Origin: Veillonellaceae bacterium
GTDB lineage: Bacteria; Bacillota; Negativicutes; Veillonellales; Veillonellaceae
Length of the DNA: 64,000 nucleotides
Direction: 5' to 3'
NCBI GenBank assembly: GCA_900766245.1
Contig: CAAFUR010000027.1
Location: 49,681-113,680 of the forward strand
Below the pieces are notes generated by a model. That model was not told the origin of the DNA, ran no database searches, and saw nothing but the letters and a program-made list of their open reading frames with translations. The translations under genes were made by a program, and so were the position numbers. Below are positions 34,901-42,582 of the stretch, piece after piece (positions within the stretch are counted from its first letter, which is position 1; every line of letters starts with the position of its first letter).

Positions 34901-35682
34901 TAAACCTCCAAAGAATTGTGTAAATATGGTTGTATATGACGGATGACCTCTAAGGCACGTGTTTCATGGCATACTTGAGGAATCCCATAGCCGATGACAA
35001 GTGGTGATGTTATATAGCGTGGCACGATTTTAAGATAGTGAAATCCGTCATTAATATCGTAAAAAAATAGATTATAAGATTTTGCATATTTAGAGAAGCC
35101 TTCTAATACGTATCGTAAAGTGCGTTGTAAGTAGTTGGCTAGTATAGGTGTATCTAATTGTGGATCAAATTGCATATTAAATTCAAAGAATCCATGGATA
35201 GGACGATTGGATAAGGTCATGCGCAGACCATCCTCTTCATGGATGAGCCATCCATCAAAATGTTCTTTGTGAATATCTTCGCGGTAATCATAGTTCTCTA
35301 GGCCGATGATTTGGCTATGAGGATGATAGATGGATCCACCAGACATAGGGCCATAGTTTTTAAAGAATAAGACAGACGTAAAACGAGGGTTGGCTTTTAC
35401 CTCTTCCCATTTGGTTCGACCAAATTCTAAAATATGGACCGCTTCTGAAAAGGGTAATTTAGAATATTCTGTATGCACATGTGGTGACGTTTCAATAATA
35501 ACAGTAGGCCATGTGTGTTCCAATACAGGATATTTATTCATGAGCCAAATGATGGACCCAGATGTATCTAGTATATCGGTTAATTGCGAGGGTTCGCAAA
35601 ATGGGCAATGCCCGTCGCGATTGTGCATGCTGTCGGGCTTTGTTTGTCCCAGAGCAATATCAAAAATTAATGGTTCTTTCAT
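34900..35682 (-). CDS. DUF4931 protein, GalT/HIT-like nucleotidyltransferase fold
   Basis: 260 residues. Contains C-P-F-C (residues 27-30), a zinc pattern as in galactose-1-phosphate uridylyltransferases, and the histidine motif GGSIYHPHSQIIGL near residue 118 (HxHxQ). This matches GalT-superfamily active sites. The real substrate is unknown. It heads a minus-strand operon with a phosphoesterase and a small unknown, in a divergent arrangement with the NUDIX-mutY operon. Confidence 0.85.
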   Translation of the reverse strand: MKEPLIFDIALGQTKPDSMHNRDGHCPFCEPSQLTDILDTSGSIIWLMNKYPVLEHTWPTVIIETSPHVHTEYSKLPFSEAVHILEFGRTKWEEVKANPRFTSVLFFKNYGPMSGGSIYHPHSQIIGLENYDYREDIHKEHFDGWLIHEEDGLRMTLSNRPIHGFFEFNMQFDPQLDTPILANYLQRTLRYVLEGFSKYAKSYNLFFYDINDGFHYLKIVPRYITSPLVIGYGIPQVCHETRALEVIRHIQPYLHNSLEV

Positions 35683-35741
35683 AGTTCACCTCACTATTAC
35701 TATAGTATCATAGGGGGCGAGGTTTATGAAAGTGTGAAACA

Positions 35742-35750
35742 TGATATAAT
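35742..35750 (+). promoter_or_regulatory. Extended -10 promoter of the NUDIX-mutY operon
   Basis: TG-A-TATAAT at 35742-35750; -35 weak. Only about 90 bp separate this operon from the divergent DUF4931 operon. Confidence 0.7.
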
Positions 35751-35771
35751 AAAAAAAGAATAGGAGGAACT

Positions 35772-36299
35772 ATGAGACCTACAACATTATGTTTTCCAAA
35801 ACGGGAGAATTTATTTTTATTAGGACGTAAAAAACGCGGCTTTGGAGCCGACTATTATAATGGATTTGGTGGTAAAATTGAGGATGGTGAAAGTTTCCGT
35901 GCTTGTGCCGTGCGAGAAGTCTTCGAAGAAGTATCCTTACTGGTGAAAGAAGAGGACCTACAAGCAGTGGCGCTGTTGGACTTTCAGTTCCCTTACTCAC
36001 CGGAGTTGAGCCATATTAGTTATGTATATATGGTAGAACAATTTCAAGGCATTCCTTTGGAATCGGAAGAGATGGAGCCTCATTGGTTTACGTTGGAGAA
36101 CACTCCCTTTGACCATATGTGGGCTGGTGATGAAGAGTGGATTCCACGGATTTGGCGTGGCGAGAAGTTAAAAGGTATCATTACTTTTAAAGAAGATAAT
36201 AGTACGATAGAATCCATACAATTTGTAACTGTGGAAGAGGTGCTAGAAAGCGACGATATAGGCCGTGTGACGGCTTGGATATATGAGGGCATGAAGTGA
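35772..36299 (+). CDS. NUDIX hydrolase (8-oxo-dGTP/MutT-like)
   Basis: 175 residues with the NUDIX box GGKIEDGESFRACAVREVFEEVSL (residues 37-60), preceded by GFGADYYNGFGG as in MTH1-type 8-oxo-(d)GTPases, and a C-terminal extension. Its last codons overlap the mutY start (ATGA). The pairing suggests that nucleotide-pool cleaning and A:8-oxoG repair are expressed together. Confidence 0.9.
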   Translation: MRPTTLCFPKRENLFLLGRKKRGFGADYYNGFGGKIEDGESFRACAVREVFEEVSLLVKEEDLQAVALLDFQFPYSPELSHISYVYMVEQFQGIPLESEEMEPHWFTLENTPFDHMWAGDEEWIPRIWRGEKLKGIITFKEDNSTIESIQFVTVEEVLESDDIGRVTAWIYEGMK

Positions 36300-37438
36300 A
36301 ACAAGTAGAACAGCAAAGCCAAGTGGCATGGACGAGACATTTATTAGATTGGTATGATGTGTATAAGCGTGATTTGCCTTGGCGTGAAAGTAAAGACCCC
36401 TATCGTATTTGGGTGTCGGAAGTGATGTCTCAACAAACACGGATTGAGGCTATGCGCCCCTATTTTGAAAACTGGGTAATACAATTTCCAACACTTGAAA
36501 GTTTAGCTAGTGCCGAAGAAGATACGGTGGTTCGGGCATGGCAAGGTTTGGGGTATTATTCTAGGGCTCGTAATTTGCATCAAGGTGTGAAAGAAGTGGT
36601 GGAAACCTATGGTGGACAGGTACCACGAACACGAAAAGAAATGGAATCTTTAAAAGGTGTAGGTTCCTATACAGCAGGGGCAGTGCTCTCTATTGCCTAT
36701 AACCTTCGTGAACCTGCTGTCGATGGGAATGTACTTCGTGTCTATGCTCGCCTATACAATATCCATGAAGATATTTTAGGGGTCGTAGGGAAAAAAGTGA
36801 TTACTTCCTTGGTAGAGGATACTATGCCCTACGATCGACCAGGCGACTTCAACGAAGCCCTTATGGACTTTGGTGCATCCATTTGCATTCCTAAAACACC
36901 TCGCTGTGAGTCCTGTCCATTAGTACAGGATTGTGCAGCAAAAGCAGTAGGAACAGAGCAACAGTTACCTATACGGATTAAGAAAACAAAGGTACAATCT
37001 GTCCTATTATACGTAGGGATTATTTCTACAGTAGATGGGTACTACCTATTGCATCGAAGACCCAAAGAAGGATTGCTGCAGAATATGTGGGAGTTTCCCA
37101 GCGTAGAAGGTGGCACAGCAGAGAGTCGCAAAGTAGAATTAATTGAGGGGTTACAATCCATTGGGGTTACCGTCACTATGGAACGACCTATGGCAAAGGA
37201 AGTAACCCATATTTTTAGCCATCGCAAATGGACGATGAAAGGCTACCGAGGTGTTGCTACAGAGGTGGCAATAGATTCGTCGAATACAATTATGCTAGAA
37301 GGTGATGAAGCGGTGCAACAAGCTGTAGCAGAAGGTCAGATTATTCCTCTGAAAGACGATTGGATTCTCTGTCGTAAAGAAGCTTTTCACGTGTTACCTT
37401 GGGCGGGTCCTCATGGTAAGTTCATTGATCTTTGTTAA
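36296..37438 (+). CDS. mutY: A/G-specific adenine glycosylase
   Basis: Removes adenine mispaired with 8-oxoguanine. 380 residues: PWRESKDPYRIWVSEVMSQQTRIEAMRPY at the N-terminus, helix-hairpin-helix LKGVGSYTAGAVLSIAYN with PAVDGNVLRVYARL (catalytic Asp), and the iron-sulfur cluster cysteines C-x6-C-x2-C-x5-C (residues 200-216, CIPKTPRCESCPLVQDC). A C-terminal NUDIX-like domain (from about 235, VSLLYVGII type) recognises 8-oxoG. It overlaps the preceding NUDIX gene by 4 bases. Confidence 0.95.
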   Translation: MKQVEQQSQVAWTRHLLDWYDVYKRDLPWRESKDPYRIWVSEVMSQQTRIEAMRPYFENWVIQFPTLESLASAEEDTVVRAWQGLGYYSRARNLHQGVKEVVETYGGQVPRTRKEMESLKGVGSYTAGAVLSIAYNLREPAVDGNVLRVYARLYNIHEDILGVVGKKVITSLVEDTMPYDRPGDFNEALMDFGASICIPKTPRCESCPLVQDCAAKAVGTEQQLPIRIKKTKVQSVLLYVGIISTVDGYYLLHRRPKEGLLQNMWEFPSVEGGTAESRKVELIEGLQSIGVTVTMERPMAKEVTHIFSHRKWTMKGYRGVATEVAIDSSNTIMLEGDEAVQQAVAEGQIIPLKDDWILCRKEAFHVLPWAGPHGKFIDLC

Positions 37439-37460
37439 TCTATACCGAGGAGTGATATAG

Positions 37461-38636
37461 ATGAGAATATACATATTAATAGGAGTCCTAGTGCTTGGAA
37501 TGGCTTTGTTTGGCGCTATGACAGGATATTTAGTGGCCTTATTTAGAAGGATGAGTAAACGAAAAGGTTGTATCTACGGATGTGGACTGGGATTGGTCCT
37601 TGCCATAGGTACGATTCTATTGCAACGAATTATGTACAGTATCCATGAAGGAATCCTACCAGGCTTAGTGCGACCTGTGCTACTAGAGCTAAATGGATTA
37701 GTAGTAGCGCTAGTTGCTACATGTCTTATATTGGCTGTATTCGGAATATTTTATGGAATATTGCACCTAGCCAATAGAACTGTGAATGAAGATGACCCTT
37801 TGCATATAAGCCGTAGGAATTTCTTCAAACGTACGGCTGTGGTGGTACCTGCTGTAGTAGGTGTGACAGGATCAGTAGCGGCCTTTCAGGGGAATGGTGA
37901 ACTGCAACTACGTAAAATCCAATTAGCCTTGAAAGATAGACCAGAGGTGCTAAAAGGATATAAAATTGGACAACTTAGCGATATTCATTTAGGTCCATTC
38001 ATTGGCATGGACAAGTTGAAAGAAATGGTAGATGCCGTTGCCAGTGAACATCCGAATCGTTTGGTTATTACTGGCGATTTAATCGATGACTTAGGCTATC
38101 TTGATGAAGTGGCAGACTATTTAGATAGCCGTGTGAAAGATTTTCCAGATGGCATTGATTATATTTTAGGGAATCACGAATACCGGGTGGATGTAGAGCG
38201 TGTGTGGAAGCGGTTGAGCCAAACGAAAATGCACATGTACCGCAACAGCCATCAACAGATATTAGGTGGACCTCGCCCTGTGTACTTAGTGGGCATGGAT
38301 TACCACTTTAAAGATGATGTGCAAGAGGAAAACGTACGCTTGTTAGATAAAGCCATGAAAGGCATACCCGATAATGCATATCCTATTTTATTGGCACATC
38401 ATCCGAATTATATTCCTGAAGCTTTTCGCCGACATATTCCTTTAACCTTGTCTGGACATACCCATGGAGGACAGATTAACTTAGGAGGTATAAACCTAGT
38501 GCCGGTATATAAACCGTATTGGAAAGGACTATACGAAGAACAAGGCTTATTTGCCTATGTAAGCCGAGGATCGGGGCATTGGTTCCCAGTACGGTTAAAC
38601 TGTGCTAGAGAAGTGACGGTATTTACGATTTTGTAA
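37461..38636 (+). CDS. Membrane-anchored metallophosphoesterase (YkuE/YaeI-like)
   Basis: 391 residues. About three predicted membrane helices (3-25, 38-58, 75-104), then ISRRNFFKRTAVVVPAVVG (near residue 117), a twin-arginine-like motif before another hydrophobic stretch. The phosphoesterase domain follows: GQLSDIHLGPF near residue 172, TGDLIDDLGY near 206, LGNHEY near 235 and LSGHTHGGQ near 330. Homologues such as B. subtilis YkuE are Tat-exported and wall-bound; E. coli YaeI/LpxH relatives act on lipids. It lies 22 bp after mutY. Confidence 0.88.
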   Translation: MRIYILIGVLVLGMALFGAMTGYLVALFRRMSKRKGCIYGCGLGLVLAIGTILLQRIMYSIHEGILPGLVRPVLLELNGLVVALVATCLILAVFGIFYGILHLANRTVNEDDPLHISRRNFFKRTAVVVPAVVGVTGSVAAFQGNGELQLRKIQLALKDRPEVLKGYKIGQLSDIHLGPFIGMDKLKEMVDAVASEHPNRLVITGDLIDDLGYLDEVADYLDSRVKDFPDGIDYILGNHEYRVDVERVWKRLSQTKMHMYRNSHQQILGGPRPVYLVGMDYHFKDDVQEENVRLLDKAMKGIPDNAYPILLAHHPNYIPEAFRRHIPLTLSGHTHGGQINLGGINLVPVYKPYWKGLYEEQGLFAYVSRGSGHWFPVRLNCAREVTVFTIL

Positions 38637-38647
38637 GTGAAAAAGCA

Positions 38648-38684
38648 GAACCCCCACAGCGGCAACTGTGGGGGTTCTTTGTTT
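38648..38684 (+). terminator. Terminator after the membrane phosphoesterase
   Basis: A 12-bp GC-rich stem GAACCCCCACAG/CTGTGGGGGTTC (38648-38659 with 38666-38677) with TTTGTTT. Confidence 0.93.
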
Positions 38685-38891
38685 CAATGGATTTGATTAA
38701 CTTTTGTATCTGTAGTATATCACAAATAAAGCGTATTGTCATCCTCAAATGGACTTTTTAGTTATAAAGAGAGTGTATTTAATGATTTTTAACAAAAAAC
38801 AGAAAACGATATCTATTATCATTGGTATAAATAATAATAAAGGTAATAGCTAATTCTTTCATTCTTTGAAACATATAATTTAAAATTTATA

Positions 38892-38920
38892 TTGAGAAAT
38901 ACTATCGGTTGTGATATAGT
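38892..38920 (+). promoter_or_regulatory. Promoter of the metal ABC operon
   Basis: TTGAGA (38892-38897), 17-nt spacer, TATAGT (38915-38920). The region 38700-38890 is A+T-rich with no gene. No clear Fur/Zur-type palindrome was found. Confidence 0.7.
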
Positions 38921-39000
38921 ATAGCTAAGTAAGACTCATGGAATTTTTAATTTAGGGATAGTACGGGACATCCCATATGTTTAGTAAGGGAGGAAAGACC

Positions 39001-39942
39001 ATGAAAGAATTTAAATTATGGCGGTTGTTCATTGTGTTTGCCGTTTGTATTATGGCCATTGCAGGTTGTGGAAAGCAAGCAGATACGGTTCAAGAAGATA
39101 AACCATTACAAGTGGTAACTACAACAACAATGATTACAGATTTAGTACAAAAAATTGGTGGTAATCATGTAACAGTACAAGGTTTGATGGGTGCTGGGGT
39201 AGACCCACATTTGTACCAAGCTAGTGCTGGTGATGTATCTACATTACAAAAAGGCGATGTTATCTTCTTAAATGGTATCCATTTGGAAGGTAAAATGGGT
39301 CAAGTATTCCAAGAATTGAAAAAATCTAATAAAACTGTAGTAGAAGTATCGAAAGACATGGATCCATCTACTTTATTAGCTTTTGAAGAAGAAGGTCCAG
39401 ATGCAAAAGACCCTCATATTTGGTTTGATGTACAAAACTGGAAATTAGCTGCGAAAGTAGTAAAAGATACATTGGTAGCGAAAGATCCTAAACATGAAAA
39501 AGATTATGTTGCTAATTACGAAGCATACATGAAAGAATTAGATGCAGCAGATCAATATATTAAAGATAGAACGAAAGAAATTCCTGAGCAATCTCGTGTA
39601 TTAGTCACTGCTCATGATGCATTCCATTACTTTGCTCGTGCTTATGGCTTTGAAGTAAAAGGCTTGCAAGGTGTGAGCACAGCTACTGAAGCAGGTACAA
39701 AAGATATGAACGACTTAGTACAATTTATTGTAGACCATAAAATCAAAGCTATTTTCGTAGAATCTTCTGTTCCTCATAAAACAATCGAAGCCGTACAAGA
39801 AGCGTGCAAAGCTAAAGGCTGGGACGTGGCTATCGGCGGCGAATTATATTCTGATTCCTTAGGCTCTCCTAACACAGAAGGTGGTACATACATCGGTATG
39901 GTCAAAGCCAATATTGATACCATTGTAGGCGCTCTTAAATGA
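39001..39942 (+). CDS. Mn/Zn ABC transporter substrate-binding lipoprotein
   Basis: About 313 residues. Lipoprotein signal ending AIAGC near residue 23. TroA/PsaA-type metal ligands are present: DPHLYQ near residue 62 (His), DPHIWFD near residue 132 (His), VTAHDAFHYFARAYG near residue 200 (His) and the Asp of ELYSDSLG near residue 285. There is no histidine-rich loop, which favours manganese over ZnuA-type zinc. The ATG at 39001 follows GGGAGG. It overlaps the ATPase gene (ATGA) and heads an operon of four. Confidence 0.92.
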   Translation: MKEFKLWRLFIVFAVCIMAIAGCGKQADTVQEDKPLQVVTTTTMITDLVQKIGGNHVTVQGLMGAGVDPHLYQASAGDVSTLQKGDVIFLNGIHLEGKMGQVFQELKKSNKTVVEVSKDMDPSTLLAFEEEGPDAKDPHIWFDVQNWKLAAKVVKDTLVAKDPKHEKDYVANYEAYMKELDAADQYIKDRTKEIPEQSRVLVTAHDAFHYFARAYGFEVKGLQGVSTATEAGTKDMNDLVQFIVDHKIKAIFVESSVPHKTIEAVQEACKAKGWDVAIGGELYSDSLGSPNTEGGTYIGMVKANIDTIVGALK

Positions 39943-40688
39943 TGAGCGACAGCAAGTGTATTTTGAAAGTAGATCATCTTTCAGTAGCTTATGATGATAC
40001 AGTAGTGCTGAAAGATGTATCCTTTCAGATTGAAAAAGGAACGATGACGGCCATAGTTGGTCCTAATGGTGCTGGTAAATCGACCTTGGTAAAAGCCATA
40101 TTAGGGTTGGTACCATTAGTAGAAGGAGCGATTGATTTAACATTAGATACTAAAACAGTTTCTGCTTATGGAGGAGCGAAAGCGAATAGTATTTATAACC
40201 ATATTGCCTACGTACCACAAACCTCAACAGTAGATTGGGATTATCCTATCACTGTGTTCGAGGTGGTATTGATGGGCACCTACCGCAGACTGGGATGGTT
40301 TAGACGACCAGGAAAACGTGAAAGAGATGAGGCAACAAAAGCCTTGCAGACGGTAGGTATGTTAGACTATGCAGAACGGTCTATCTCACAATTGTCAGGA
40401 GGACAACAACAGCGCGTATTCCTAGCTCGTGCCTTAGTAGAAAATCAAGATGTGTATATACTAGATGAGCCTTTCAAGGGTATCGATAAGACGACAGAGG
40501 CGGTACTCGTAAAGATTATGAAAGACATGCAAGCAGCAGGAAAAACATTGCTGATCGTACATCATAATTTGCAAACATTAGAAGCGTATTTTGATCAAGT
40601 TCTCTGCATCAATCGCAGATTGGTGGGCATGGGACCGGTTCGAGACATAGTGGGATCCCCTATCCTAGATGAGACATATTCATACTAG
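39939..40688 (+). CDS. Mn/Zn ABC transporter ATP-binding protein
   Basis: About 249 residues. Walker A GPNGAGKSTLVKAI near residue 40, Q-loop AYVPQTSTVDWDYP, signature LSGGQQQRVFLARAL near residue 148, Walker B VYILDEPFKGID near residue 170, and the switch His VHHN. Energises the importer. Overlaps its neighbour by 4 bases and is followed after 8 bp by the permease. Confidence 0.95.
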   Translation: MMSDSKCILKVDHLSVAYDDTVVLKDVSFQIEKGTMTAIVGPNGAGKSTLVKAILGLVPLVEGAIDLTLDTKTVSAYGGAKANSIYNHIAYVPQTSTVDWDYPITVFEVVLMGTYRRLGWFRRPGKRERDEATKALQTVGMLDYAERSISQLSGGQQQRVFLARALVENQDVYILDEPFKGIDKTTEAVLVKIMKDMQAAGKTLLIVHHNLQTLEAYFDQVLCINRRLVGMGPVRDIVGSPILDETYSY

Positions 40689-40696
40689 GAGGCACC

Positions 40697-41545
40697 ATGG
40701 AATTATTACAACAATATACATTTCAAATCGTAGCACTGGGGACGGTGATGCTAGGCTTGGTATGTGGCGTCATAGGAACCTTTGCAGTATTGCGTCAAGA
40801 AAGCTTACTAGGCGATGGTGTAGCCCATTCCACACTACCTGGGGTAGTGGCAGGATTTCTTCTAACAGGAGTGAAAGACACCACAGTGCTATTGCTAGGT
40901 GCTATATGCACGGCTTGTTTATCAGAATGGATTATGCATAAAACATCCCAAAAAGCAGTTCGTTTTGATGCTGCATTAGCTACGATTTTAGCTGCCTTCT
41001 TTGGTTTTGGTACGGTCTTGTTGACTCGTGTACAGTCTATGGAAAATGCTGGACAAGCAGGTCTGAATACGTTTATTTTTGGACAAGCTGTAACGATGAT
41101 GCAAAGTGATATTTGGGTAATGGCCATTTGCGGCACCTGTATTGTAGGTGGGGTTATTGTACTTTGGAAAGAATTGAGTCTTACCGTATTTGACCCTGTT
41201 GAGGCACAGTTGATGGGTATCCCTGTGTCAAAGGTGCGCTTTTTTTACCGTGCCGCATTGGTGGTGACTATTGTCATCGGTATTCGGACTGTAGGGGTTA
41301 TATTAATTAGCTCATTACTTATTGGTCCAGCCATGATTGGTCGTCAATGGACACACTCCTTACGAACCTTGGTAATTATCGCCGCTATCAGTGGTAGTAT
41401 AGTAGCCTTTTTGGGTACATTTGTGAGCGCCTTGTGGGGTAATCTTCCTACTGGTCCTATTATCATCATTGTAATGACGGCTATGATCTTGTTAAGTTTA
41501 ACCTTGGCTACAGGTAAACGCCTCGTGAGGAGGTGTTTTGGATGA
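40697..41545 (+). CDS. Mn/Zn ABC transporter permease, first copy
   Basis: 282 residues, eight or nine helices, family pattern RQESLLGDGVAHSTLPGVVAGFLL near residue 36. A Shine-Dalgarno AGGAGG precedes it. Homologous to the second permease that follows, so the membrane part is probably a heterodimer. Overlaps the second permease gene. Confidence 0.93.
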   Translation: MELLQQYTFQIVALGTVMLGLVCGVIGTFAVLRQESLLGDGVAHSTLPGVVAGFLLTGVKDTTVLLLGAICTACLSEWIMHKTSQKAVRFDAALATILAAFFGFGTVLLTRVQSMENAGQAGLNTFIFGQAVTMMQSDIWVMAICGTCIVGGVIVLWKELSLTVFDPVEAQLMGIPVSKVRFFYRAALVVTIVIGIRTVGVILISSLLIGPAMIGRQWTHSLRTLVIIAAISGSIVAFLGTFVSALWGNLPTGPIIIIVMTAMILLSLTLATGKRLVRRCFG

Positions 41546-42387
41546 GTCATATATTAGAAATTTGGGGTATCGCTACGGTCACAGGCATTAGCTGTAGCCT
41601 CATAGGTACATTCTTGGTGTTACGCCGTTTATCTATGATGGTGGATGCCATTACGCATACTGTCTTTTTAGGCATTGTATTAGCCTTTTTGGTAACGAAA
41701 GATTTAAACTCACCTTGGCTCATCATTGGAGCTACTGCTATGGGGGTTGGTACAGTATATGCTGTAGAATGGATGCAACGACGTCGCTACATTCGACCGG
41801 ATGCAGCCATCGGTATTGTGTTTCCCTTCTTATTTGCGTTAGCCATTGTGTTAGTTACCTTATTTGGTAAACATATACATCTCGATGTAGACACAGCAAT
41901 TTTAGGAGATTTAGCGTTTGCTACATTCCAACGCTTCACCGTAGATGCCTATGACCTAGGGCCTATGCTGTTATGGATTGCCATCTTAGTGTGCCTTATC
42001 AATGCGGTTTGCATTGCACTCTTTAAGAAAGAATTAATCCTTACCACCTTTGATCCTGTGTGTGCTAAGGTATATCAAGCGATGCCTATGGCAGTGTCTT
42101 ATGGACTCATGACCTTGACGTCTTTGACGACGGTAGCCTCCTTTCAAACAGTAGGGGCTATTTTGGTAACGGGTTGTATGATTGGTCCACCAGCGACAGC
42201 ATTTATGCTGGCGCGATCTGTGAAAACCATGCTATTCATCAGTATGGTAGTATCTACCATAGCTACTACTATTGGCGTGGCATTGGCATTCCTTTGGGAT
42301 GTATCCATTGGTGGTATGATTGCCACTGTTATCGGATGTATCTATGGACTGGTGTGGATTTATAAATATGGTAGAAACAATGCATAA
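41542..42387 (+). CDS. Mn/Zn ABC transporter permease, second copy
   Basis: 281 residues, polytopic, with LRRLSMMVDAITHTVFLGIVLAFL near residue 32 and a C-terminal TVASFQTVGAILVTGCMIGPPATAFML. The ATG at 41542 follows AGGAGGT by 7 bases and overlaps the stop of the first permease. A GTG at 41533 is less likely. Two permeases of the same family in tandem are typical of Mn/Zn systems. Confidence 0.93.
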   Translation: MSHILEIWGIATVTGISCSLIGTFLVLRRLSMMVDAITHTVFLGIVLAFLVTKDLNSPWLIIGATAMGVGTVYAVEWMQRRRYIRPDAAIGIVFPFLFALAIVLVTLFGKHIHLDVDTAILGDLAFATFQRFTVDAYDLGPMLLWIAILVCLINAVCIALFKKELILTTFDPVCAKVYQAMPMAVSYGLMTLTSLTTVASFQTVGAILVTGCMIGPPATAFMLARSVKTMLFISMVVSTIATTIGVALAFLWDVSIGGMIATVIGCIYGLVWIYKYGRNNA

Positions 42388-42446
42388 TAGTAGCATTGTG
42401 TATGCTAGAAAGAATGCATAATGGTAGTATTGTATATGCTAGCATA
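42379..42446 (+). repeat. 34-bp tandem duplication at the end of the permease gene
   Basis: AATGCATAAT starts at 42379 and again at 42413, with the next 20 or so bases also similar (TAGTAGCATTG / GGTAGTATTG). The first copy includes the permease stop codon. Confidence 0.8.
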
Positions 42447-42458
42447 CTATAGATAAAC

Positions 42459-42508
42459 AAGGACTGAAGTAAAATGATGTGTTAGAATTTACTTCAGTCC
42501 TTTGTTAT
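42459..42508 (+). terminator. Terminator of the metal ABC operon
   Basis: A 15-bp stem AAGGACTGAAGTAAA/TTTACTTCAGTCCTT (42459-42473 with 42488-42502) with a T-rich tail. Confidence 0.93.
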
Positions 42509-42530
42509 TTGTGTATTTCTTTAGCGAAAT

Positions 42531-42560
42531 AAAAAGGCTGCAACCAAATGGTTACAGCCT
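42531..42560 (-). terminator. Terminator of the OPT transporter gene
   Basis: Minus-strand stem AGGCTGTAACC/GGTTGCAGCCT (42560-42550 with 42545-42535) followed by TTTTTATTT. Confidence 0.88.
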
Positions 42561-42582
42561 CTTTTGTGATATGTGTAGTGTT

